The notes below the pieces were generated by a model. It did not search any database. It was given only the letters and a program-made list of their open reading frames with translations, and was not told the origin of the DNA. Shown piece by piece: positions 33,556 through 42,392 of a stretch of DNA of 64,000 bases (position 1 is the first letter of the stretch; every line of letters begins with the position of its first letter). The translations under genes were made by a program, and so were the position numbers. Origin of the DNA: Bacteroidales bacterium (GTDB taxonomy: Bacteria > Bacteroidota > Bacteroidia > Bacteroidales > UBA932); the NCBI GenBank assembly GCA_017626555.1, contig JAGAIM010000001.1:1-64000 (forward strand), written 5' to 3'.

Positions 33556-35430
33556 ATGATGAAAAGGCTGGTTTTTACCATATATATATTATTGTCGGCA
33601 TTGATTGCCTTGCCGCTGGCAGCAAATGCGGCATCTGATCTTCCGGACAGTCTTATGCGTAAAGGAGACCATCTTCACGCAAACTATGATTTCGATGCTG
33701 CTGTCCTTTCATACAATCGTGCTGTAGAGATGATGGAGGACACTGCCGGGGATTCCCTTAAGATCCTTGCCCTGAAAGATAAACTTCTGCTTTCGGAAAA
33801 CGCCCGCAATATGATGGGTTTTGTCTATAGCCCTGTCGTAGTGGCCAAGCATAAATTCAGTATAGAGGATTTTCATTTGTATTATCCTCTTCCGGACAAG
33901 TCCTGGAGGCCTGTTCCAAACCAACTTGACAGTGCTTCTGCTGAAGGTCTTACAAGAGCGGTATATGTACCGGATGGGTTGGAGAAGATCTATTTTTCAT
34001 CTGAGGATGCTGATGGTATCAGGAATATTTATATGACTGAATATCAGGATACTCTTTGGAGTTGTCCGGCATTGTTGAATGAACATCTTGTGTCTCCTGG
34101 GGATGAGATATATCCGATGCTTTCACCAGATGGGCGGACGTTGTACTTTGCCTCCGAGGGACTTTACGGCATAGGAGGATACGATATCTATATGTCGGAG
34201 TGGTCAGATGAAGACAATGATTGGTCGGTTCCGGTCAATATGGGATTCCCTTATTCCTCTCCAGCCGATGATTTTCTGTTTGTTACCACCGAGGATGAGA
34301 GATATACAGTATTCGCTTCCAACCGTGATTGTGCCGCTGATAGCGTGTGGGTATATGTTCTTGAATACGACAGTATGCCTGTGAGAAAGGCTGTCGAAGA
34401 TCCGGAAAGTCTTCGTCAGTTGGCTCGTTTGGAGCCTGAGGTACCGGGGCTGGATGAAACAGAAGTGAAGGCGGATATTCCGGAAAGCGTTGACACCAGA
34501 AAATATATGGAAAAGATGGTGGAAGTGCGTGCGCTCAGGGATTCTCTGGCCAATACCAATTCTCTCCTCGAAAACGACAGGAACAGATTTGCATTGAGCA
34601 ATGATTATGCTGAGAGAATGAAACTTACTGACATCATTCTCAGACGCGAATCCAGGATTCCTCAACTTCAGGACTCTCTGGACAAGGCAACGGCAGAATT
34701 GCAGAAGATCGAAATGGAATTTCTTTTCAGCGGTGTAGTCATAGATCCGGATAAGATGATGGCCGAGGCTGACAGGGAGGTAGTTGAAGATGTGACAGGC
34801 TATGCATTCGCAAAGATGACTCCCGGTGATCCTCTTCGTCTCGTTCTTGCCGAGCCGGAAAAGAAATTCGACTATTCATTCAAAATTCTTGAAGAAGGAC
34901 AGTTTGCTGAAGATAATACCATACCTGATGGCATAATCTATCAGATTCAGATATTCAGTGCTCTCAACAAGGCTTCTGTCAAGAGCCTGAAAGGTCTCAG
35001 TCCGGTGTTTGAAAGGAAGAATTCCGGGGGACGCTACGTTTATCGTGTGGGTCTGTTCAATACTTACAAAGATGTGCTTTCAAAACTGAATGCTGTCAAG
35101 AAAGTAGGTTTCAGGAGTGCTTTCATAGTGGCGTATATGGATGGAAACGAAGTGTCTGTATCGAAAGCCAGGTCTGCTGAAACAAAGGTCAAGGATGAGC
35201 AGAAGTTTTACCGGGTAACGGTAATTCCGTCGGGAGAAATGGATTCTGCGCTGTCGGAAGGCATACGTCAGCAGGCGGGAGGAAAGGATATTGCGCGCTC
35301 AGAAACAAATGACGGAAGGGCAGCATATATTGTCGGCCCTTTTGCGGACAAGGGGCAGGCAGAATCGCTGGTAACCTTCATCAAGGCGATGGGAGAAAGT
35401 GAAGTATATATGAACGAAATACAAAACTGA
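33556..35430 (+). CDS. Exported SPOR-domain protein with PD40-type beta-propeller repeats
   Basis: 624 residues. Signal peptide (MKRLVFTIYILLSALIALPLAANA), a TPR-like helical segment (GDHLHANYDFDAAVLSYNRA), then WD40/PD40-like blades such as SPGDEIYPMLSPDGRTLYFA and GGYDIYMSEW (about 175-220), a charged coiled coil around 315-390, and SPOR-type domains from about 455 (IIYQIQIFSALNKASVKSLK, YVYRVGLFNTYKDVLSKL). A second, weaker SPOR-like repeat may cover 550-624 (YRVTVIPSG, AAYIVGPFADKGQAESLV). SPOR domains bind denuded peptidoglycan; PD40 blades with OmpA- or SPOR-type domains are common envelope proteins in Bacteroidetes. Two bases before the NfeD gene, hence one operon with NfeD-floA. Confidence 0.8.
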   Translation: MMKRLVFTIYILLSALIALPLAANAASDLPDSLMRKGDHLHANYDFDAAVLSYNRAVEMMEDTAGDSLKILALKDKLLLSENARNMMGFVYSPVVVAKHKFSIEDFHLYYPLPDKSWRPVPNQLDSASAEGLTRAVYVPDGLEKIYFSSEDADGIRNIYMTEYQDTLWSCPALLNEHLVSPGDEIYPMLSPDGRTLYFASEGLYGIGGYDIYMSEWSDEDNDWSVPVNMGFPYSSPADDFLFVTTEDERYTVFASNRDCAADSVWVYVLEYDSMPVRKAVEDPESLRQLARLEPEVPGLDETEVKADIPESVDTRKYMEKMVEVRALRDSLANTNSLLENDRNRFALSNDYAERMKLTDIILRRESRIPQLQDSLDKATAELQKIEMEFLFSGVVIDPDKMMAEADREVVEDVTGYAFAKMTPGDPLRLVLAEPEKKFDYSFKILEEGQFAEDNTIPDGIIYQIQIFSALNKASVKSLKGLSPVFERKNSGGRYVYRVGLFNTYKDVLSKLNAVKKVGFRSAFIVAYMDGNEVSVSKARSAETKVKDEQKFYRVTVIPSGEMDSALSEGIRQQAGGKDIARSETNDGRAAYIVGPFADKGQAESLVTFIKAMGESEVYMNEIQN

Positions 35431-35431
35431 T

Positions 35432-35902
35432 ATGGGATTTATCATTACATTGATTCTGGTAGGCCTTGTGCTGATCTTTGCTGAAATCCTTCTTATACCT
35501 GGAGTAGGTGTGGCAGGAGTGCTGGGTATTCTGTCTATGGGAGGTTCGTGTTTCTATGCGTTTTATGAATATGATAACACTACAGGGGCGATTGTGACGG
35601 CGGTCAATGTGGTGCTCATTGTTGCATTGACAGTATGGATCCTCAGGGCGAAGACCTGGAAGAAAATGTCTCTTGAGACCAATATAGATTCCAAAGCGGT
35701 GTCTTCCGAAGCCTCGGTGCTTGCTTTGGGCGATCGTGGAAAGACCCTTACCAGACTTGCTCCGATGGGTTCGGCGCGTTTCGGTGATTATGTTGTGGAA
35801 GTCAAGGCTCTGGAAGGTATGCTTGATCCTAACGTAGATGTGGAAGTTGTGCTAATAGAAGACAACAGAATATATGTAAATACAGTGTCTGAAGAATTTT
35901 AA
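35432..35902 (+). CDS. NfeD-like protein, FloA partner
   Basis: 156 residues. Three hydrophobic segments in the first 75 residues ([54 protein letters not shown]), then a C-terminal OB-like NfeD domain ([20 protein letters not shown] to [15 protein letters not shown]). Short NfeD without a protease domain. It starts one base after the upstream stop and is followed 11 bp later by floA, the canonical NfeD-FloA pair. Confidence 0.88.
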   Translation: MGFIITLILVGLVLIFAEILLIPGVGVAGVLGILSMGGSCFYAFYEYDNTTGAIVTAVNVVLIVALTVWILRAKTWKKMSLETNIDSKAVSSEASVLALGDRGKTLTRLAPMGSARFGDYVVEVKALEGMLDPNVDVEVVLIEDNRIYVNTVSEEF

Positions 35903-35913
35903 TACAAGATATT

Positions 35914-36867
35914 ATGGACGCAATGATTATCGTATGGATTGCAGTCGCAGTTGTCGGCTTGGTGATCTTTCTCTGGTTCTTTCCTGTGACCCTTTGGTTT
36001 CAGGCTCTTATTTCGGGAGTACGTATTTCCCTCATCCAACTTGTTCTGATGCGCTGGAGAGGAGTTTCCCCTAATACAATCGTTATGGCGATGGTGACCG
36101 GAACAAAGGCCGGACTTACCTTGTACGCCAATGAACTCGAGGCTCATTATCTTGCAAAAGGAAATGTTCCTAAGGTTGTAAATGCCTTGATATCAGCGGA
36201 TAAGGCAAATATATCCCTTGATTTCAAGATGGCTGCAGCCATAGATCTTGCAGGTCGTGACGTGTTTGAAGCGGTACAGATGTCGGTTAATCCAAAGGTC
36301 ATCAACACCCCTCCTGTCACAGCCGTGGCAAAGGATGGTATCCAACTTATAGCGAAAGCCCGAGTGACAGTGCGTGCCAACATCAAGCAACTCGTCGGAG
36401 GTGCCGGAGAAGAGACAGTTCTTGCCCGTGTGGGTGAAGGTATCGTTTCGTCGATCGGTTCGGCAGAAAGCCATAAACTCGTCCTTGAGAATCCTGACAG
36501 CATATCCAAGGTCGTTCTGAACAAGGGTCTTGATGCGGGAACCGCATTTGAAATCCTCTCCATCGACATCGCAGATATCGACATAGGAAAGAATATCGGA
36601 GCAGTCCTTCAGATGGATCAGGCAGAGGCCGACAAGAATATCGCACAGGCCCGTGCAGAGGAGCGTCGTGCAATGGCAGTGGCTCTTGAACAGGAGATGA
36701 AGGCAAAGGCTCAGGAAGCCCGCGCACGTGTGATAGAGGCAGAAGCAGAAGTGCCTCTTGCTATGGCAGAGGCCTTCCGCAACGGAAATCTCGGCATAAT
36801 GGATTACTACAAGATGAAGAATATCCAGGCCGACACAGAAATGCGCGAGAATATCGCTAAGCAATAA
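35914..36867 (+). CDS. floA: Flotillin-like protein FloA (UPF0365)
   Basis: 317 residues, the normal length of the FloA/YqfA family. N-terminal membrane region ([21 protein letters not shown]), PHB/SPFH core ([58 protein letters not shown]), [17 protein letters not shown], and a C-terminal Ala/Glu-rich coiled coil ending [12 protein letters not shown]. It forms membrane scaffolds with NfeD. Last gene of the SPOR-NfeD-floA unit; convergent with the S46 peptidase gene. Confidence 0.95.
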   Translation: MDAMIIVWIAVAVVGLVIFLWFFPVTLWFQALISGVRISLIQLVLMRWRGVSPNTIVMAMVTGTKAGLTLYANELEAHYLAKGNVPKVVNALISADKANISLDFKMAAAIDLAGRDVFEAVQMSVNPKVINTPPVTAVAKDGIQLIAKARVTVRANIKQLVGGAGEETVLARVGEGIVSSIGSAESHKLVLENPDSISKVVLNKGLDAGTAFEILSIDIADIDIGKNIGAVLQMDQAEADKNIAQARAEERRAMAVALEQEMKAKAQEARARVIEAEAEVPLAMAEAFRNGNLGIMDYYKMKNIQADTEMRENIAKQ

Positions 36868-36891
36868 GATCCCGTTACCGTAGTCCCGGAC

Positions 36892-39159
36892 TTATAGACC
36901 GAGTTCTTCTATGATACGGTTCATACCGGCATAGCGGTCTAGAGTCCAGAGGACGAAACGGATATCAACGCATACACATTTATTATATCCCGGGGTGTAC
37001 CATACATCGCTGGCAAGTGATTCTTTATTACCGTCGAAAGCCAGACCTATGAGTTCTCCCTGTGAATTCAATACGGGACTACCTGAATTTCCTCCAGTTA
37101 TGTCATTGTCTGTCAGGAAATTGACATACATTTCCGATTTGTCCGGGCCAAATCCCCATTTTCCCCAGTCACCATTGCTGTAAAGAAGATGCTGACGATC
37201 GTCGAGTGTGAAATCAAAGTCTCCGGGAATGTACTTTTCAAGTATTCCGGCAGGTGTGGTCTTCCAGTCGCATACTACTGCATCGTGAGGCTCGTATCCT
37301 CCTACGGTACCGTATGTGATGCGCATTGTGGAATTGGCGTCAGGATACTGCACGATTCCCTTGTCAAGGCGCATCTGATAGAGCGCGTGAGTAAATTCCT
37401 TGTTGAGAGTGGTCCGGCTGATTTTACCCTCTGCCGCTGATGTGGCATTATTGAATCCGGTAATCTTCACTTCCTGAAGGAAACGGAAAAGCGGATCACC
37501 AAGATATTCATCGAGCGTATGCTCTTCAGAAAGGAATTTGTCAAGACGCTGCTCGTCTGTGAAGAAACTGTTGTTCCAGATATAGTCGGTGATTCTTTCG
37601 TAGTCGGTATGCATACATTCACCGCACTTTCTGGAGTTTTCGTCATATAGTTTCTTCTGGAATTCTCCTAAGAAGGCGTGATCTACATTGCTGTAGAATT
37701 CCTCCACTGCAAACCGGAACAAATCTCTCTCGACCCTCATATCAAAACCTTCATACTCTTTGAGCATAGCATCGATATTCTTGCGGAACTTCTTTCCGCA
37801 GAATCTGTGCGTCTTGCAGAATTCGGTTTCAGCAGAATCAGGGCCGTTCTTCAGTTCAAACGGTTTTTTCGGGGTTATTCCCTGACTTGACATAACCGTT
37901 GTGCGGAAGGCATTGAGTTTCGAGCAGACTCTGGAAATGCGTGTTCCGCGTACAATTGTCTCACGGTAATAATTGACGTTGCGCTCGGGAGTTTCTACTG
38001 CCAGATATTTGATCTTCAGTTCGTTAAGAAGATTTCCCCAGCGTTTCTTTCTTTCAGGAGATGCCTCGATCCACTCCTGAAGTTCTTCTTCCATTTCGGT
38101 TTTCTTGCCGATGACATCAAAGCGGTCGATACACTCCACTTCTCCACTGAAGAGTTCCTGGATATTGCTCAGAGTGAAGAAATAATCGGAATATTTGAGA
38201 CGGATTTCCGGATCCTTGTCCATCCATCCCTTGATTATCTCCATCTGGCTTCCGCGGATGCTGTTGCAGATAGGCTGCTTGACAGTCTGATTGAACCTCA
38301 CCTCGTACGAGTTGCTGTAGCGGTTGGTGCTTCCGGGATATCCGATGACCATTGTGTAGTCCCCCTCTTTATACCCCTCAAGGGATATATTCAATCTTGC
38401 CTTAGGTTTCATCGGCACATTGTTCTCGGAATACTCGGCAGGAGAACCGTTTGGGGCGGTATATATACGGTACATCGCGAAGTCGCATTTATGCTGAGGC
38501 CATTCCCAGTTGTCAATATCTCCTCCGAATGCTGCAGATGATACGGGTGGAGCCGCCACGAGTCTGACATCCTTATATACTTCATATAAGGCCATATAAT
38601 ATCTGGAGCCATCCCACATCGAACTCAAGAGTGCCTCAAGTCCGGTCTTGTTCCGGTATTTTGTTTCCAACTGGTAACTGAGTTTCCTCATCCCCATAGG
38701 TTTCCCTTCCAGATCCGCCCCAGCCTTCAACTGGTTCACTTCTTCAGTAACGTCCATTACTTTCTTCAGAAAAAGCACACTTTTCCCCTTGATGTTGACT
38801 TCTTCATCAGATCGCATCGCCCAAAATCCTTCCTCCAGATAATTGTGCTCAGGAGTGCTTAATTTGTGGACATCTCCGTATGCACAGTGATGATTGGTTA
38901 TCATCAGACCTTTGTCGGAAATAATGCTTCCTGTGCATCCGAACTCCAGAGACACTACTGCATCCGCGAGAGTCGCACCAGGAGCATCTGCGTTGTATAT
39001 TTCTCCGGCAGAGAGTTCCAGTCCACGTTCCTGCATCTTCTTTTCCAGTGCGGAATCTATGGCGTGTATCATCCACATACCCTCATCCGCCTTGGCATAA
39101 TGACTACCCATCAGGACAGCCGCACAGACAAATACTGTTTTCTTGAAAACCGCTTTCAT
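36892..39159 (-). CDS. S46-family dipeptidyl peptidase, DPP7-like
   Basis: 755 residues from ATG 39159 (MKAVFKKTVFVCAAVLMGSHYAKA, signal peptide); an open frame upstream to 39240 overlaps the next gene. S46 features: DEGMWMIHAID after the signal, EFGCTGSIISDKGLMITNHHC with the catalytic His, and TGGNSGSPVLNSQGELIGL with the catalytic Ser. The position that is Arg in DPP11 (18 residues after the Ser) is Gly here (AFDGN), which points to DPP7-type preference for hydrophobic P1 rather than acidic residues. Periplasmic exopeptidase used to harvest dipeptides. Ten bases downstream of the polyferredoxin gene in an apparent operon with mrp. Confidence 0.9.
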   Translation of the reverse strand: MKAVFKKTVFVCAAVLMGSHYAKADEGMWMIHAIDSALEKKMQERGLELSAGEIYNADAPGATLADAVVSLEFGCTGSIISDKGLMITNHHCAYGDVHKLSTPEHNYLEEGFWAMRSDEEVNIKGKSVLFLKKVMDVTEEVNQLKAGADLEGKPMGMRKLSYQLETKYRNKTGLEALLSSMWDGSRYYMALYEVYKDVRLVAAPPVSSAAFGGDIDNWEWPQHKCDFAMYRIYTAPNGSPAEYSENNVPMKPKARLNISLEGYKEGDYTMVIGYPGSTNRYSNSYEVRFNQTVKQPICNSIRGSQMEIIKGWMDKDPEIRLKYSDYFFTLSNIQELFSGEVECIDRFDVIGKKTEMEEELQEWIEASPERKKRWGNLLNELKIKYLAVETPERNVNYYRETIVRGTRISRVCSKLNAFRTTVMSSQGITPKKPFELKNGPDSAETEFCKTHRFCGKKFRKNIDAMLKEYEGFDMRVERDLFRFAVEEFYSNVDHAFLGEFQKKLYDENSRKCGECMHTDYERITDYIWNNSFFTDEQRLDKFLSEEHTLDEYLGDPLFRFLQEVKITGFNNATSAAEGKISRTTLNKEFTHALYQMRLDKGIVQYPDANSTMRITYGTVGGYEPHDAVVCDWKTTPAGILEKYIPGDFDFTLDDRQHLLYSNGDWGKWGFGPDKSEMYVNFLTDNDITGGNSGSPVLNSQGELIGLAFDGNKESLASDVWYTPGYNKCVCVDIRFVLWTLDRYAGMNRIIEELGL

Positions 39160-39169
39160 AAGGATACAC

Positions 39170-41185
39170 CTATTCGTTATATTTATATGATGTTCCAGGA
39201 GTCTTGAAACTGAGTTTGGCTCCCTCTTCGCGAACATCATCCTTCTTGTATGTTATCGTCCAGGTTTCCATTGTCATAAGATCCCACAGCGTCTTTTCGG
39301 TCATTGGATCCGCATATCTTATCTGGATGGCCGGCTGAAGATCCTTGTTGAGATCGAGATATACGCCGATCACTCCTTCGTGTCTTGAAAGATGGTTGCT
39401 CAGGAACGGCATATTGCGCAGAATTATAGGTTTTTCATAATTCTTGTCAACAATCTCATATACATACTGCTGCTTGCCTTGCGCAGCCTCGATGCGGCTA
39501 TTCCACTGTACCCTGAAAGGTGAGAACATATTGCGTATGAACTGTTCTGTACTGATACGTCCGGTCTCTCCCTCATAATCCTCAAACTTGTAATTCACTT
39601 CGATGTCCTTTGTGCCACCTCCGTGAACAGGCATAGAAAGAACCTCCATCTCGACAATTTCCTCGAACCAATCCTCGTCAAGATTCTCTGATGGATCCAT
39701 ATATACGCGTACAATCAACGGGCAGGCGAATTCGGTCTCAAGACCATATATCTTCTTGCCTGTCAGCCGCATCTGCATACCGAGATAGTTGATATCCATC
39801 TTGTCGTACATACCTTCAGTCCTGATGGTCACGATCTTAAGAGAATCCGTTGCTGCCGGATCAGGAGTCTGCACTCTGAATTTTGACGGCACATATATTG
39901 CCTCCTGGATCTTGTCAGGGTTGGTCTTTGTCGGATCGTAAAGAATGTCAGCAGAATGCCTCTTTACGAAAGTCTTTACACCATAGACTCCAGGTACTTT
40001 TTCAAGTTTAGCCTTGAATGCCATTGAACTTCCGTAGCATTTCACAGAGCGCAGGCCTTCTATGGAAGTGGTCTGCAGGGCATCCTTATCGACAAGGACA
40101 GTCACGGTGCCGTCTTCATCAATTTTCTCCATTCCCCATTTCATATCGATGGTAGGAAGTTCGAATTTTCCTCCTGCCCACATACCGAATGCTATCAGAC
40201 CCACAGTCAGAACGGCTGGAACAATCTTCCAGATCCTGCTTCTTGAAGGCTTTGAGATACCTATGTTGAGTGCTCCTGTAGAGCAGGCTGCTACGCATTC
40301 GCCGCAGAGTGTGCAGTCAACGTGATTTACCTTGCCGTTATGGAATGACTTGATATCGATGTGATAAGGGCACTTCTTGATGCAAAGTCCGCAGTTGTTG
40401 CAGGCATTTTCGTCTTTGGTCACGTGAAGAATCTGAAGTCCAGGTTTCGAGTGGAATATTTCGAGGAGATATCCCACTATGCAGAATCCACCCAAAAGAA
40501 CAGCCCAAGGAATATCTGCTCCCAGTACATCGGCAACATAATATGCTCCAAAGAGAACACCGATCCATAGCCAGAATTTCAGAGTGTTGGAAATGGCTCC
40601 CAGTGGACACAGATAGCGGCACCAGAACATATCCACAAAGAAACTACCTAATACAACTACACTTATGGAAACTATTGACATCCAAAGTGTTATTTCTCCT
40701 TTGAAGCCGGTGGCGACAGCATAGTAAGGATCAAGGTTCTTGCAGAAGAGTTCGCTGGCATTCACTGTCATATAGAAAATCCAGAAAACCAGAGCATATT
40801 TGATGATGCGGAGAATCTTGTCTGCCACTGAGCCGTTACGGATCTTTATACTGTTGATATGCATAGCATTGCGTGCCTTCCCGAGAAGATCCTGCACCGT
40901 GCCCAGAGGACATATATAAGCGCAGAACAACTTGCTGAAAAGCACCACGGCAGCCACGAGCGCAATACCCATCATCACCTGAAGCGATGACATACTGCAC
41001 GGCAGGCTGTTATTGGCCAGGTATGTGGCCAATGCCTGGAGACCTCCCATAGGACAATAAGCCTCAGGGTCAACGGCATTTTCTGAAGGGACAATACCGG
41101 TAAGGAATATTATCAGGGCGGCAAGCACTCCCCATTGAAGGAGATACTTCGGCCAGTTTCTGATTATAGTAGATCTTCTTGCCAT
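39170..41185 (-). CDS. Polytopic 4Fe-4S membrane protein with HMA-like domain
   Basis: 671 residues from ATG 41185 (MARRSTIIRNWPKYLLQW). The N-terminal membrane part has NapH/NosR-like motifs: AYCPMGGLQAL, FCAYICPLGTVQD and CRYLCPLGAISN between helices. Then two ferredoxin clusters, CNNCGLCIKKCP and CTLCGECVAACS. After another helix (VPAVLTVGLIAFGMWAGG) the C-terminal half contains a segment like a heavy-metal-associated fold (RSVKCYGSSMAFKAKLEKVP, GVKTFVKRHSADILYDPT, DKIQEAIYV) with a single Cys instead of CxxC. I infer electron transfer across or along the membrane; the acceptor is unknown. It sits between mrp (24 bp) and an S46 peptidase (10 bp). Confidence 0.8.
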   Translation of the reverse strand: MARRSTIIRNWPKYLLQWGVLAALIIFLTGIVPSENAVDPEAYCPMGGLQALATYLANNSLPCSMSSLQVMMGIALVAAVVLFSKLFCAYICPLGTVQDLLGKARNAMHINSIKIRNGSVADKILRIIKYALVFWIFYMTVNASELFCKNLDPYYAVATGFKGEITLWMSIVSISVVVLGSFFVDMFWCRYLCPLGAISNTLKFWLWIGVLFGAYYVADVLGADIPWAVLLGGFCIVGYLLEIFHSKPGLQILHVTKDENACNNCGLCIKKCPYHIDIKSFHNGKVNHVDCTLCGECVAACSTGALNIGISKPSRSRIWKIVPAVLTVGLIAFGMWAGGKFELPTIDMKWGMEKIDEDGTVTVLVDKDALQTTSIEGLRSVKCYGSSMAFKAKLEKVPGVYGVKTFVKRHSADILYDPTKTNPDKIQEAIYVPSKFRVQTPDPAATDSLKIVTIRTEGMYDKMDINYLGMQMRLTGKKIYGLETEFACPLIVRVYMDPSENLDEDWFEEIVEMEVLSMPVHGGGTKDIEVNYKFEDYEGETGRISTEQFIRNMFSPFRVQWNSRIEAAQGKQQYVYEIVDKNYEKPIILRNMPFLSNHLSRHEGVIGVYLDLNKDLQPAIQIRYADPMTEKTLWDLMTMETWTITYKKDDVREEGAKLSFKTPGTSYKYNE

Positions 41186-41209
41186 AATGTAAATTCTATG
41201 CAATGATTA

Positions 41210-42268
41210 TTAAAATTGTTCCGATAGTTTCTTAGCCAGTTCGACGAAAGCCAGTCCGTCCGGACGTGTCGAGAGGGCAGCCGGTTCGCCACTGTCACCG
41301 CCTTCACGAATGCTCTGGACGATAGGAATCTGACCCAGGAGAGGGATTCCATACTTATCTGCCATACGTTGTCCGCCTCCCTGACCGAAGATATAATATT
41401 TCTCATCAGGATGTTCTGCAGGAGTGAACCAGGCCATATTCTCTATCAGTCCGAAGATAGGTTTGTTTACGCTTTCATTGCGGAACATATTCACGCCTTT
41501 TTCCACATCGGCCAGAGCCACATCCTGCGGTGTACTTACGATGACGGCTCCTTCAAGAGGAATATCGTGAACAAGGCTGATATGAATGTCTCCTGTTCCC
41601 GGAGGCATATCGATGAGGAGGAAGTCAAGTTCGCCCCATCGAACTTGCAATATCATCTGTTTCAATGCATTGCAAGCCATCGGACCTCTCCATATCAGAG
41701 CCTGTTCGGGCTTTGCGAAGTAGCCGATGGACATCCATTTCACGCCGTATTTTTCAAGCGGAAGGATCACTTCCTGCTCTCCGTTCACGATGGCCTCGGG
41801 CATATCTGCTTCGGTAGCTGTCATCTTAGGTACGGACGGGCCATAGACGTCAGCATCTGCCAGACCTACCTTATAACCGAGTCGTGCAAGTGCTGTGGCA
41901 AGATTGACCGAAACTGTGGATTTTCCTACGCCACCCTTTCCGGAAGCGATTCCGATGATGTGCTTGACGTTTGCGAGTTCCTCGAAACCGAGGTCCAGGC
42001 CAGGCTTCTTCTTCGGCGCCTCGTCCTTGATTATGGTCTTGATCTCTACCTGAGTGCCGGATGGTGCGTTTCTGATGATTGCTGCCTTTGCGCTTCCGAT
42101 CAGATACTCAGCCAGAGGATCGCGGTGTTTGGCAAAAGCCAGAGTCACTGTCACGGAGCCTTCTGCGACTTCCACGTTTTCCACCATTCCCAGCTCAACT
42201 ATATTCTTGTCTCCCTTTGCAGGGTGCTCCACTTCCTGGAGCCAAACCATTATGTTTTGAGTTTCCAT
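41210..42268 (-). CDS. mrp: Mrp/ApbC-family P-loop ATPase, Fe-S carrier
   Basis: 352 residues from ATG 42268 (METQNIMVWLQEVEHPAKGD). The frame extends upstream to 42322 through the repeat element, which is not a believable N-terminus. An N-terminal DUF59 domain (LGMVENVEVAEGSVTVTLAF) precedes the deviant Walker A GIASGKGGVGKSTVSVNLA, the Walker A' ADADVYGPSVPKM and DMPPGTGDIHIS. The C-terminal GLIENMAWFTPAEHPDEKYY lacks the CxxC found in many Mrp proteins, as is usual in Bacteroidales. Role: cluster carrier in Fe-S protein maturation. The next gene encodes a polyferredoxin, a plausible client. The nested hairpin element lies just upstream. Confidence 0.92.
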   Translation of the reverse strand: METQNIMVWLQEVEHPAKGDKNIVELGMVENVEVAEGSVTVTLAFAKHRDPLAEYLIGSAKAAIIRNAPSGTQVEIKTIIKDEAPKKKPGLDLGFEELANVKHIIGIASGKGGVGKSTVSVNLATALARLGYKVGLADADVYGPSVPKMTATEADMPEAIVNGEQEVILPLEKYGVKWMSIGYFAKPEQALIWRGPMACNALKQMILQVRWGELDFLLIDMPPGTGDIHISLVHDIPLEGAVIVSTPQDVALADVEKGVNMFRNESVNKPIFGLIENMAWFTPAEHPDEKYYIFGQGGGQRMADKYGIPLLGQIPIVQSIREGGDSGEPAALSTRPDGLAFVELAKKLSEQF

Positions 42269-42287
42269 TATATTTAAATATAAACCT

Positions 42288-42388
42288 GTTCTGATAGTAT
42301 AGAGACGGATGAGACGTGCCACCCCCGGCTAGGGGGTGCCTGAGCGCAGCGAAGGCGGGGGTCTCAGGAGTCTCTATACTATCAGAAC
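42288..42388 (-). repeat. Nested hairpin element, copy 2 (3' of the second S46 gene)
   Basis: A 101-bp structure: outer perfect stem of 18 bp (42288-42305 with 42371-42388), inner GAGAC/GTCTC (42311-42315, 42361-42365), hairpin CCCCC-GGCTA-GGGGG (42322-42336), and a TGAGCGCAGCGAAGG segment. 42313-42341 is identical to copy 1 in reverse complement (14201-14229); GGCGGGGGTC (42354-42363) is also shared. It ends four bases from the stop of the S46 gene on the minus strand, in the same orientation relative to the upstream gene as copy 1. The outer stem is unrelated to that of copy 1. Confidence 0.85.
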
Positions 42389-42392
42389 TTTA

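Noticed and set aside
41369..42277. Long plus-strand open frame (about 300 codons) opposite mrp
   Set aside because: Antisense shadow; Cys/His-rich translation without any recognisable domain, while the minus strand encodes a complete Mrp.
42268..42322. N-terminal extension of Mrp running through the hairpin repeat
   Set aside because: The extra codons derive from the repeat's stem; ATG 42268 begins the conserved DUF59 domain.
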